64,000 nt of DNA, taken from assembly GCA_028023455.1 (NCBI GenBank), contig JAQFVV010013377.1, forward strand, positions 64,001-128,000, in the 5' to 3' direction. The DNA is from Epiperipatus broadwayi (Eukaryota; Onychophora; Udeonychophora; Euonychophora; Peripatidae). Shown one piece after another: positions 11,975 to 21,855 of the stretch; the first letter of the stretch is position 1; each line of letters opens with the position of its first letter. The notes beneath the pieces are model-generated. The model did not search any database. It saw only the letters and a program-made list of their open reading frames with translations, and was not told the origin of the DNA. Both the position numbers and the translations under genes were made by a program.

Positions 11975-13225
11975 TACCTGAGCTCAAACTCTTAATGATT
12001 AAAGGAATGGTTATGAACTTTAAACTATTACTACAAATGTCTATTACTAACCTTAAATATTTATCTCCATTATTTTGAAATTATTTTATAAATTATTATT
12101 ATTATTTATTTAGTAAACCTGTTTATAGAATAGTGTGACAAGAGATTACTCTGTTATTTTATGTAATTAAGCCACAATTCTGTCAGCATAAATCGTAAGG
12201 AAAAGAGTAAAGCCTTTTTTATTGCCATGGTTGGCCATTCTTGTGAAAAACTTAGTATTTTAATAGCAGCCATTTTTACTATAAAAAATTGTTAGCCGAG
12301 AGGTCAGTGCACCAGCCTTGCTAGCAAGCAGTTGTTTTCAGATGATAGTTGTGGGCTTGCACCTGGCCGATGCTATGACATATGGAAAAAATATATAAAA
12401 CATTGTCCAAAAAATAAGTTAATTCTAGCTTGATGTACCCTGATTAGGATACAAAAGAGGCTGCACAAATACAATAAATTAAGACTGTCTATTATTATTT
12501 TTTAAAGTTTACAATTTTACTACCCTCCAGTTTTGGGGGAAAATAATTGGTTGTGTTGATGATAATGAACTTCTGCAACTTTATTTTGGATTGTTTAGTT
12601 TATATGTGTGATTTGTTTGTATGTGTTTTATTTATTTATAAATGATTGTGATTGCTTGCATTTATTATATTACTTATAGCAGTAGAATGCAGTAGATAAA
12701 TATTCATACCATATGTCATCTGCTTTGATTTTTTGCAGTGTCTTGGATGATACCATTTGTGACTCTGATAACTATGCTTAGTAACTTTACAATATATGAA
12801 ATGGATAAAAATTTCTATTTTATAGCATTTTCTAGCTTACGTATATTTACTATTCCATAAATAATGTAACACTTTATATTTACTTAAACAATGTTTAGTT
12901 ATTTATCTGCTTTACAACAAATTATTTATAGTTGTTCAGATCTTGAAACAGTTGATGAATTCAGCATATCATTAAACAGTAGGTTTATTAAATCTTGTAA
13001 CTGTAATAAACATGCAGCAGATTGATAGCTGTTCAGAAACAATTAAGAAAGTATTATACTGTGTTATAACACACAATTAATTATTGAATTAATAAATAAC
13101 AAATCTAATTAACTTGTTATAAAAATTAACAGGGCAATGAAATATACCTGTTATGTTTAATTATGGTGTTATAATAATGTATATATTTGAATTAATTGTA
13201 GTCTCTCATTATAGTTGACAAATAT
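11975..13225 (+). repeat. 1.2 kb direct repeat, copy 2 (split by a SINE)
   Basis: Diverged direct copy of 1525-2810, interrupted at 12289-12398 by a SINE that is absent at the matching place in copy 1 (near 1870). It lies about 300 bp downstream (in gene orientation) of the Ig-like exon, so it is intronic if that gene continues. No open frame. Confidence 0.75.
12289..12398 (+). mobile_element. tRNA-derived SINE, copy 2
   Basis: Contains TAGCCGAGAGG as the A box (12293-12303), a degraded B box (GGGCTTGCACC, 12353-12363), the family tail gctatgacatatg and an A-rich end. The first dozen bases seen in the copies at 6.5 and 59.3 kb are missing, so it is slightly 5'-truncated. Copy 1 of the host repeat serves as the empty site. 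A short ataaaa repeat on both sides may be the target duplication but is too simple to be sure. Confidence 0.8.
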
Positions 13226-13536
13226 TCCAAAATCATTGTCAAAGTAAATATAGAAATATAACTGATGACATGTAAGTCTTTTGACAACAAGGATAAACAT
13301 TAATTTTAGTAAATGAACAAAGAAACAGTATTGCATACAGTATGTGGCTTATAAAGATCCAAGATCCTATCATACAAGGCAGTAGGAAGTTGTTTTGATG
13401 GGGGACTTATTATTTATAATTAGCATGTAAAACCTATCAATAATTACAGTGCAACATTAATACAATTCAATAAAAACACAAAATTATTATATCTACATAA
13501 ATAACCATGCATAAAAAGTAAATACAAATATATTAC

Positions 13537-13776
13537 CTATAACATAAAGTTTTACAGTCTCACTGACATTCTGCTCACAGATACATGTTATGTTTTTACC
13601 ACTATCATTAGAGGAAAAGAAATGGTTATTACTAATGAAAGGTTCATTTTCTAACAGCAATTTAGGACTATTACACCGGTTATCTGTTGATTGGCATTCC
13701 AGAATAATCCTTTTCTCTGTTTGAACAATGGCAGTACTTTTGATTTTTTTTCCATTAAAATAAATCGATGTCTCAC
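13537..13776 (-). CDS. Ig-like domain exon (phase 1-1)
   Basis: On the minus strand a 240 nt segment is open without stops and is bordered by an acceptor (ttttcaaag|G) at 13777 and a donor (G|gtaatat) at 13536. In phase 1 it continues the signal-peptide exon at 21856-21937. Its 80 residues resemble one compact immunoglobulin domain: an early strand ending IILECQS with the first Cys, then DSGKNITC with the DxG...C signature of the F strand and second Cys, and a closing strand VKLYVI. The usual core Trp is not evident, the F-strand Tyr is replaced by Ile, and two further Cys (NRC and CIC) could form an extra disulphide. NDS, NIT and NVS are possible N-glycosylation sites. Symmetric phase 1-1 exons are the usual form of animal Ig domains. 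Downstream exons were not found, so the protein is incomplete. Function unknown; adhesion or recognition is only a guess. Confidence 0.65.
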
Positions 13777-14403
13777 CTTTGAAAATAATAATAATTATAC
13801 AATCATATATATTTATATTAAAACTTTAGAAGATTAATAAAAATCCTTTATGCAATTTTATAAATCATTTTTAGTTAAAACTTTTCAGACATAAACAATG
13901 TTAAGAAGACATTTTCATGGCATTTTCTGTGTTAGTTAGTACTTTTGTTCACTACATTACAGCTGAAAATTATTTATAAAATTGAACAGAGAATTTCTGT
14001 TAAATTTCTAAAATTATAATTTTATTCTAACATCATAAGAATGTGTGGAATGAAATTTAAAATTATTGTTTCTTTTGTCATTTTCTTCTCATTCTCAAAT
14101 TCTATTGGTTAGGGTTTTAAAAAAAATATGTGTTGTCCTCCTATAGGTTTTTCCAAATATTGATAGTTTTTTTAATTCACACTTTCCATTTATGCTCTTA
14201 GGCCTTTTAAATATCTCTATAACTTCTCATTGCAATTTCTATTCATATTGTTTAGTTTTTGCCAGAGTATGTTGTTTTATTAAAATTGATGTCTAGTTAG
14301 TTAATCTATTGTGTGTGTATATATTTAATATTTTTACAACTTTATAAATATATGAAACAAAAGAAGTTATAAATTTCATAACTTGCTTTTATCTTGCATT
14401 TCA
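13777..14403. other. Intron sequence of the Ig-like gene
   Basis: No element recognised. On the minus strand this is the 3' part of the 8.1 kb intron between the signal-peptide and Ig-like exons. Confidence 0.5.
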
Positions 14404-14669
14404 TGATCACTAGATGGAGCTTTACCAATAGCTCATCACAAGCTTTGTTCACATAAATGACGAGAGAGATAGAATTCAATATCTCTTTTGTTGTCTCCCA
14501 CCTCTGGACCATGGGTTTGAGCTAGTTGGCTTACATATATCTCATAACAAGCTTTGTTTACATAAACACCAAGAGAGATAGAATTCAATATCTCTTTTGT
14601 TGTCTCCCACCTCCAGACCATAGGTTTGAGCTTGTTATGAGCTATTGGTAAAGCTCCATCTAGTGATCA
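14404..14669. repeat. 33 bp perfect inverted repeat enclosing a tandem duplication
   Basis: The 33 bases at 14404-14436 are the exact reverse complement of 14637-14669 (they begin tgatcactagatggagc and end with its complement). Inside are two ~115 bp head-to-tail copies sharing acaagctttgtt, gagagatagaattcaat and ttgtctcccacctc. An open minus frame crosses both copies only because the unit has few stops. It sits just upstream of a Penelope fragment and could be a small MITE or a terminal structure of that element; no transposase is present. Confidence 0.8.
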
Positions 14670-14770
14670 TATATATATAAAATACAATACCCGTTACAAA
14701 ATATTATATATAAAATAAAAATAAAATTTTAATGGTAAATACAATATTAGTTTAAATACTTTTGTAGCAC

Positions 14771-14797
14771 TTTCGATTATGTGATAATCCTCATCAG
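14771..14797 (-). ncRNA. Hammerhead-ribozyme-like core, Penelope family 1 (minus arm)
   Basis: The minus strand reads CTGATGAG, then a perfect GATTAT/ATAATC stem with a CAC loop, then GAAA. This is the conserved core arrangement of hammerhead ribozymes (CUGANGA, stem II, GAAA) with one extra G beside stem II. Penelope-like elements are known to carry hammerheads in their terminal repeats, and this lies in the 3' end of one. I could not define stems I and III or the cleavage site. Confidence 0.45.
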
Positions 14798-14901
14798 CTT
14801 TAACTGAATTTCAAATCTTTTAAACTAAATCTTATGTATATTTCCATAAACTATGTATGGCTGTATTTGCAACTTGCCTATTAATAACATTATCTTTATA
14901 T

Positions 14902-15312
14902 TTATCTTGCAACCTGCCTATTAATAACATTATCCTTATATTTATCAATCAAAATTGCCTCTTTAATTTTCCTCTTTTTATGATTTTTTTCTTTCATTAA
15001 TATTTTTATTTTACTACTATTAAATGTAAACCTATAATTACAAGTCTTTTCATGGTCAAAAAATACTGAAGCTGTATTAATTTTAATTCGATTATATAAT
15101 AATTGATGCTCCATTCTTTTCTCCATAGAACATCTCGATTCACTGACATAAAATTTCTGACATCCACATAAATTCTGATAAATTATTTTACTTCTTTGCA
15201 ATTTAGGAATTATACTCTTAGAATTATTAATCAATCGATTAACATTCAGAGGAACACAAAATGAAATATTATACTTTTCTTTAAATATATTCGTAATTAA
15301 TTTACATTGCAA
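14902..15312 (-). pseudogene. GIY-YIG endonuclease fragment of a Penelope-like element (family 1)
   Basis: The frame shows the degenerate start of a GIY-YIG nuclease (SKIIYQNLCGC, then a YVSESR segment where related copies have YIGESR), a KR.EHQLLYNR helix, and the strongly conserved tail ASVFFDHEKTCNYRF, KKRKIKEAILIDKYKD, NVINRQ. Compared with family 2 at 20.0 kb it lacks about ten residues of the middle loop and has the catalytic-loop Gly replaced. In intact elements this domain nicks DNA to start target-primed reverse transcription. No RT precedes it, so it is a dead fragment. Confidence 0.75.
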
Positions 15313-15340
15313 GTTATTTATAAATAATCGAATTAAAAAT

Positions 15341-15690
15341 ATGGTTAATAGTCAATTTAATACAGCTTCAGTATTCTTTGACCATGAAAAGACTTGTAAT
15401 TATAGGTTTACATTTAATAGTAGTGAAATAAAAATATTAATGGAAGAAAGAAATCATAAAAAGAGGAAAATTAAAGAGGCAATTTTAATTGATAAATATA
15501 AGGATAATGTTATTAATAGACATGTTGCAAATACGGCAATACACAGCTCATGGAAATATATGTAACATTAAGTTTAAAAAATTTGAAATTCAGTTAAAGC
15601 TGACGAGGATTACCACATAATTGAAAGTGCTACAAAAGAATTTAAACTATAATATTGTATTTACTGTTAAAAAAAATTTTATTATTATAT
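15341..15690 (+). mobile_element. Penelope-like element family 1, 3' fragment, plus arm
   Basis: Coding tail at 15341-15565 (NTASVFFDHEKTCNYRF through KRKIKEAILIDKYKD to NVINRH) followed by the element's 3' non-coding end. Together with 14700-15335 it forms an inverted pair of element ends separated by only a few bases, a layout repeated by the family 2 element next door and by family 3 at 48.3 kb. The coding tail is nearly identical to the minus arm, differing at a handful of residues. Broken: no catalytic GIY-YIG part and no RT. Confidence 0.75.
15600..15626 (+). ncRNA. Hammerhead-ribozyme-like core, Penelope family 1 (plus arm)
   Basis: CTGACGAG, GATTA stem, CCACA loop, TAATT (one G-U pair), then GAAA. 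It has the same position in the element and the same layout as the minus-strand motif at 14771-14797. The variable seventh base (U or C) is one that hammerheads tolerate. Stems I and III not resolved. Confidence 0.4.
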
Positions 15691-15900
15691 ATATATATAA
15701 CAATATAAATGTCCGCTAATATCAATAATACAATAACAAAACTTAAATATATTCCAAACAATGGTAAACAATTTATAATACAATATAAATAAAAACTCAA
15801 TAAAAACTCATAAAGAAATATTTTTGATTATATTCATAATCATTTTCAACTCAACTTTCAAAATGGAATCATCTATTACCAACCGGAAACACATGTCGAT

Positions 15901-16475
15901 TTAAATATCCCACAATTCATTAATCCTAACATTTGCTGACTGTCTGTTTATTATCCTATTTTTATACCTACTAATAAAAACTGCCTCTTTAATTTTTCTT
16001 TTTTCATTATCTCTCTCTTGTCCTAAAATTTTTATTTTATTTATATCAAAATTAAACTTAAAATTACAATTTCTATCATGATCATAAAAAACAGATTCAG
16101 TATATAACTTGACTTCATTACTATTATCATTATATATCTGTACATTTTTCAAAACTCTTTTATATAACAATTTATGTTCTTTAATTCTTTTCTCTATATT
16201 ACATCTAGATTCCCCTATATATGATAAGTTACACCCACAAAAAATTCTATAAATTATATTACTCACATTATTTTTTTCTAACTTATCTTTGAATTATTAA
16301 CCATTCTATTTAAATTACCTGATCCATAAAAAGAAACATTATATCTACCATTATAAACTTTTTTCATAAATTTTACTTGATTATTATTATAAAAAGGCAA
16401 AGAAATCCACTTCTTACTCTTAATTTCTTCATCACCAGCATTTCTATTAATTTTCTTACTAAATTGACAAACCAC
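15901..16475 (-). pseudogene. GIY-YIG endonuclease domain, Penelope family 2 (minus arm)
   Basis: Two overlapping frame pieces, 16475-16278 and 16266-15901, separated by a one-base deletion in an A run near 16294. The second piece shows NIIYRIFCGCNLSYIGES, then RCNIEKRIKEHKLLYKR, the FYDHDRNCNFKF segment and the closing KRKIKEAVFISRYKNRIINRQ, i.e. a complete GIY-YIG nuclease fold with its conserved Arg and His region. The upstream piece is the linker between RT and endonuclease. The copy in the plus arm (19715-20290) is unbroken here, so this lesion arose after the two arms were made. Confidence 0.8.
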
Positions 16476-16494
16476 TTAATAAATTCCTTTTATA

Positions 16495-17499
16495 TTATAA
16501 CCTACACTTAATAATCCACATAATTTTCAATATTTTTCTTTTTATCATATGCATATTTACACAAAATATTATTTCTATACAAAAAGACCTAAAACCAGCC
16601 ATCTTATAATTATGTGGCACGTTAGATAAATAGGGAATATACCCTCTAGTTTCAATATGTTTAATAAACAATTTATAGTCAATCATATTATTGTTCCTTG
16701 AAATTATCAAATCTAAATATTTAATACTGTTGTTATATTCTTTCTCCATAGTCCAGATAAGACCTTTTAATTTATTATATTCATCAAAAATTTTATCAAT
16801 CATTTCTGAAGAAGCACATATAAAAACATCATCCATATATCTCGTATATATCTTAATATTTCCCATAAATATAAATTTGTTTAAAATTTTCTCTTCATAA
16901 TATGACAAAACAAAACTGCATAACTGTGCCACCATTGGTAATCCCATTGGCCAGCCTTTACTCATCTTATAAAATTTACCATTAAAGGATGCAACAATAT
17001 TTTGTTCAATAAAATTTAAAGCCTTCATCAGAAAACATATTAATTGATTATCCACTTTCTTTTCCAATAAATCTTGATGAATTATCTTAATTGAATCAAG
17101 TCTATCAATAGATCCATACATCTCAGAAACATCCAATGACACTAAAACATCATCACAGTCCAAACTTAAATCTTTAATTTTTTCAACAAAATCAAATGAT
17201 GACGTTACAGAATATTTTCCAAATCCAAGTAAATCTTGTAAAATTTTAGCTATATATTTACTAGTCTTATACACAAAAGACCCTCCAAAATCCAAAATTA
17301 TTCTAAGTGGATAACCTTCTTTATGTAATTTTACATTAGCAAATACATGTAGACAAATAGCACTTGAAGGATGTAATGAATAGTACACATTATCATTTAT
17401 TCCTTTATTCTTTGCCTTTAATAAAATGTTATTAATAAATTTCATTCTTTCTAAATCAACATTATATTTATCAATCAATTCAAAATTCAATTTTTCCAT
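16495..17499 (-). pseudogene. Reverse transcriptase core, Penelope family 2 (minus arm)
   Basis: A 334-residue open frame covering most of the Penelope RT: RVFANVKLHKEGYPLR-like motif (here AICLHVFANVKLHKEG), DVSEMYGSID as motif A, KGWPMGLPMVAQLCS with the QG-equivalent motif B, and YMDD (16828-16839) as catalytic motif C, then YLDLIISR. The N-terminal part seen in the plus arm is absent because the copy is 5'-truncated. Close to the end a one-base loss in a T run shifts the frame, so the true C-terminus is replaced. Unlike the plus arm, it keeps the intact frame across the DCDDVLVSLD stretch. Confidence 0.85.
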
Positions 17500-17518
17500 T
17501 TGTAAAATAACTCCTTGA

Positions 17519-17900
17519 ACATGATAGAAATTGTAATTTTAAGTTTAATTTTGATATAAATAAAATAAAAATTTTAGGACAAGAGAGAGATCATGAAAAA
17601 AGAAAAATTAAAGAGGCAGTTTTTATTAGTAGGTATAAAAATAGGATAATAAACAGACAGTCAGCAAATGTTAGGATTAATGAATTATGCGATATTTAAA
17701 TCGACATGTGTTTCCGGTTGGTAATAGATGATTCCATTTTGAAAGTTGAGTTGAAAATGATTATGACTATAATCGAAAATATTTCTTTATGAGTTTTTAT
17801 TGAGTTTTTATTTATATTGTATTATAAATTGTTTACCGTTGTTTGGAATATATTTAAGTTTTGCTATTGTATTATTGATATTAGCGGACATTTATTTTGT
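17519..17900 (+). repeat. Penelope family 2 upstream pLTR-like direct repeat
   Basis: A plus-oriented copy of the element's 3' end (last ~55 endonuclease codons from RNCNFKF through KEAVFISRYK to the stop near 17698, then the terminal non-coding sequence) placed directly before the full plus copy. It repeats 20120-20460. Such partial tandem copies form the pseudo-LTRs of Penelope elements. It includes the GATTAT-GACT-ATAATC-GAAA stem motif at 17759-17778. Confidence 0.8.
17759..17778 (+). ncRNA. Degenerate hammerhead-like stem, Penelope family 2
   Basis: GATTAT, GACT loop, ATAATC, GAAA: the same stem II plus GAAA as in family 1, at the same place in the terminal repeat. The preceding bases (ttgaaaat) no longer match CUGANGA, so an active ribozyme is unlikely. 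The same motif recurs at 20349-20368 and, with GAAA changed to AAAA, on the minus strand near 15823-15842. Confidence 0.3.
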
Positions 17901-17918
17901 TTTATTGTTACATGATTA

Positions 17919-19682
17919 ATGGATACCAAATATATGAATAAGATATGGTTGTTTAAAGAATGGAAGAAGATGTGTTTAAAGATTATTAAAATGAATTGTC
18001 GATTGGAATTTTTGAAAGATTGTAAGTTATTTAAAATATTCCTGAATTGCTGCTGCTTTAAATATAATAAATCACTGGATTTGAAACCTAGTTTTATTTT
18101 TGAAGTGAAACGTAATATTTTGCTTGAAATTATTAGAAGAAATAAGCAAGATTTGTTTAATAATCAGAAGTATTTAAAGGTTATTAATCATGTTATTGGA
18201 TTGAATAATTTTGAATATTGTTTTGAATTTAAAAAGATGTGTCAAAATTATTATGATAAATTTTATATTAAAGAAAAGAAGAAATTTGATAATAAGATTA
18301 ATTTTTTTATTTAATAAAAAATATTCAAAGATTGATCAAAGTGTAAATTATGTCAATTTATCGTCATGCGATTTGAAATTAATACAAAAGTATGTATTAG
18401 GATTTGGTTCTAAATATGTAGGTGATATAGTTGATGACTATAAACTGGAGATTATATCATCAGTTCAAAATTCTTATGATGGAAAATTAATGACTGTAGA
18501 TGAGTTTAATAAAATTGTTAAGGATGTTAATTTACAAAATTCTAATAAGTATGATAATTCATGGAAAAGAGTTATTGGATTATTTAAAAGACAATTAATG
18601 AAAGATAAATTGATTTGCTTAAAGGAAGACAAAGGTTTACGTATGTGCTTGATTTCAAATAATGAATATGTTCAAGGAGTTATTTTACAAATGGAAAAAT
18701 TAAATTTTGAATTGATTGATAAATATAATGTTGATTCAGGAAGAATGAAATTTATTAATAACATTTTATTAAAGGCAAAGAATAAAGGAATAAATGATAA
18801 TGTGTACTATTCATTATATCCTTTAAGTGCTATTTGTCCACGTGTATTTGCTAATGTAAAATTACATAAAGAAGGTTATCCACTTAGAATAATTTTGGAT
18901 TTTGGAGGTTCTTTTGTGTATAAGACTAGTAATTATATAGCTAAAATTTTACAAGATTTACTTGGATTTGGAAAATATTCTGTAACGTCATCATTTGATT
19001 TTGTTGAAAAAATTAAAGATTTAAGTTTGGCTGTGATAATGTTTTAGTGTCATTGGATGTTTCTGAGATGTATGGATCTATTGATAGACTTGATTCAATT
19101 AAGATAATTCATCAAGCTTTATTGGAAAAGAAAGTGGATAATCAATTAATATGTTTTCTGATGAAGGCTTTAAATTTTATTGAACAAAATATTGTTGCAT
19201 CCTTTAATGGTAAATTTTATAAGATGAGTAAAGGCTGGCCAATGGGATTACCAATGGTGGCACAGTTATGCAGTTTTGTTTTGTCATATTATGAAGAGAA
19301 AATTTTAAACAAATTTATATTTATGGGAAATATTAAGATATATATGAGATATGTGGATGATGTTTTTATATGTGCTTCTTTAGAAATGATTGATAAAATT
19401 TTTGATGAATATAATAAATTAAAAGGTCTTATCTGGACTATGGAGAAAGAATATAACAACAGTATTAAATATTTAGATTTGATAATTTCAAGGAACAATA
19501 ATATGATTGACTATAAATTGTTTATTAAACATATTGAAACTAGAGGGTATATTACCTATTTATCTAATGTGCCACATAATTATAAGATGGCTGGTTTTAG
19601 GTCTTTTTTGTATAGAAATAATATTTTGTGTAAATATGCATATGATAAAAAGAAAAATATTGAAAATTATGTGGATTATTAA
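17919..19682 (+). pseudogene. Penelope-like reverse transcriptase, plus copy (two frameshifts)
   Basis: The most complete Penelope copy in the window. The N-terminal part (17919-18314) begins MDTKYMNKIWLFKEWK and is Lys- and Leu-rich; a T-run indel near 18310 moves reading to the frame ending at 19047. That frame holds the start of the RT fold (CLKEDKGLRMCLI, VFANVKLHKEGYPLR). A one-base deletion near 19027 (matching an intact site in the minus arm) moves to the third frame (19047-19682) with DVSEMYGSID, KGWPMGLPMVAQL and YVDD at 19350-19361. A TAA at 19680 and another at about 19711 separate it from the endonuclease; both are shared with the minus arm, so they predate the inverted arrangement. 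The enzyme would copy its own RNA at a nicked target; this copy is dead. Confidence 0.85.
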
Positions 19683-19714
19683 GTGTAGGTTATAATATAA
19701 AAGGAATTTATTAA

Positions 19715-20290
19715 GTGGTTTGTCAATTTAGTAAGAAAATTAATAGAAATGCTGGTGATGAAGAAATTAAGAGTAAGAAGTGGATTTCTTTGCCTTTTTA
19801 TAATAATAATCAAGTAAAATTTATGAAAAAAGTTTATAATGGTAGATATAATGTTTCTTTTTATGGATCAGGTAATTTAAATAGAATGGTTAATAATTCA
19901 AAAGATAAGTTAGAAAAAAATAATGTGAGTAATATAATTTATAGAATTTTTTGTGGGTGTAACTTATCATATATAGGGGAATCTAGATGTAATATAGAGA
20001 AAAGAATTAAAGAACATAAATTGTTATATAAAAGAGTTTTGAAAAATGTACAGATATATAATGATAATAGTAATGAAGTCAAGTTATATACTGAATCTGT
20101 TTTTTATGATCATGATAGAAATTGTAATTTTAAGTTTAATTTTGATATAAATAAAATAAAAATTTTAGGACAAGAGAGAGATAATGAAAAAAGAAAAATT
20201 AAAGAGGCAGTTTTTATTAGTAGGTATAAAAATAGGATAATAAACAGACAGTCAGCAAATGTTAGGATTAATGAATTGTGGGATATTTAA
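19715..20290 (+). pseudogene. GIY-YIG endonuclease domain, Penelope family 2 (plus copy)
   Basis: 191 open residues: linker with KKINRNAGDEEIKSKKW and the YNNNQVKFMKKVYNGRYN segment, then the nuclease fold with NIIYRIFCGCNLSYIGES (SYIG at 19968-19979), conserved Arg in ESRCNIEKRI, and the RKIKEAVFISRYK end. The domain is unbroken, but it is split by a stop from the RT that should precede it in one polyprotein. The presence of GIY-YIG rather than an APE-type nuclease identifies the element as Penelope-like. Confidence 0.85.
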
Positions 20291-20460
20291 ATCAACATGT
20301 GTTTCCGGTTGGTAATAGTGATTCCATTTTGAAAGTTGAGTTGAAAATGATTATGAATATAATCGAAAATATTTCTTTATGAGTTTTTATTGAGTTTTTA
20401 TTTATATTGTATTATAAATTGTTTACCGTTGTTTGGAATATATTTAAGTTTTGTTATTTT
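20291..20460 (+). repeat. Penelope family 2 3' terminal repeat
   Basis: Non-coding end of the plus copy, matching 17699-17880 and the reverse complement of 15720-15900, with words such as gtttccggttggtaatag and gagtttttattgag. It carries the stem II-like motif at 20349-20368. The copy ends before the last ~35 bases present in the upstream repeat. Confidence 0.75.
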
Positions 20461-21855
20461 ATATATATATGCTTTAGATATTCATTATTTAAAATACAAA
20501 GTAGATTGTGTCAAAAATATAGGATCTTTATATAGAGACCTAATAGAAGGAAGATATATGAAACCAATTAAATTAATTTTAACAAAAATAATTGTATGAC
20601 CATCAATTAATTTGACAAATAATTGGCTAGTGACAAATGAATGAAAGGTTATGTAATTGTATTGTATGCCTTAAAAATATTGTATAATTTTAATAAATTA
20701 AAAGTAATTTTATATATATAAAAAAATAGATATAGCTACTTGCGCAATGTAGATAGTAATTGTAAATTAGTTGAAGCAATGACTGATTTTATTTTGTTTT
20801 CTGTTTTTATTTTGAATATGGACTAAATAAATAGATTTTAAATACAGTAAAAGATAGTGGACCATTTTCTTGCAGTAAAAAGTTATTGAACATGGTAGTT
20901 ATTGATTGATGGACTTAGTTAATTTCACAATGTGATATTATATTTATTCAATATTAAAATAGTATTTATCATTATATGCAATGTCTATTATAGAATACTT
21001 ATTATAATAAAAATATATAATGATGACTGTACATAAATTATTATAATAAACCATAGATGTACTTTTACTTAATGATGCTTAAGAAATTAATTGCAAGCAC
21101 TTCTGTAGTTTGCTAAAGTCATTTATAAAATATATTGTTATTATAATTTATTTATATATAAAAATATAAATTCTACAGAAGTATATAATAAATGTCAACA
21201 ATTAATAAATGTAAACAATTTCTGCTATTTTTGCTAAACCAGGCATACGGTACAGAGTATCAAAGTGACACTACAACTGGGAATTAGCATGTCTGTATGT
21301 GGGCAAACACAATCTACACTAACTGCTGGCTTCAAAAGATTGTAGTATATATGCATGTGAATAACAGTAAATTATCTAAAAAATCACCAATACATTGCAC
21401 ATTTCTGTTATTGTCATGATCATATTCATATATAAGTAAGTATATTATTGACTTTTCTCTCTAAGGAAATTTGTAGTGGCATTTGTTTGCTAGTGGTAAG
21501 CAAACAAATATTTCTAACATACATAAGCAAAGTTGTATGTATGAACAATTGGAAATATTTAACTAAATAACGCTTATGTAATAGATAACTAGAAACAAAA
21601 TAAAATTATTTATCAAGACAGTGATTATTTTAATACTTCAGCTAGAGGACTGATTTCTCCCAGAAAAACTCAGGCGTCTGATAAATAATAATTATTGAAA
21701 ATAAATTTGAATTTTAATTAGTTGCTAATTATCACATAATTTTATTTAGTCTTATTATATGAAAAAAAAACAATCCTCTGGTTGAAATGTTAAAAGTCAA
21801 TTGAATAATAAACTTTTGTGTATATTTGTAATACAATATTTAAAATATAACTTAC
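20461..21855. other. AT-rich intron sequence
   Basis: No element recognised. On the minus strand it is the 5' part of the intron following the signal-peptide exon. A less AT-rich patch at about 21236-21360 matches nothing I know. Confidence 0.5.

Larger units (their letters stand above)
14700..15335 (-). mobile_element. Penelope-like element family 1, 3' fragment, minus arm
   Basis: Contains the C-terminal endonuclease coding end and 3' terminal sequence of a Penelope-like element. It is the mirror of the plus fragment starting near 15341. The 3' non-coding part includes a 36 bp tandem duplication (around 14869-14940) of the end of the coding region, and the hammerhead-like core. RT is missing; only the element's end was copied here. 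Confidence 0.75.
15700..17521 (-). mobile_element. Penelope-like element family 2, 5'-truncated minus arm
   Basis: Runs on the minus strand from the start of the RT core at 17521 to the 3' terminal sequence ending near 15700 with a tattagcggacat word shared with the plus copy. It is a near-identical reverse copy of 18680-20460. At 17519-17521 it is joined to a plus-oriented 3' fragment of the same element; the two parts share a catg-type microhomology at the joint. This inverted-then-tandem layout is characteristic of Penelope insertions. Confidence 0.85.
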
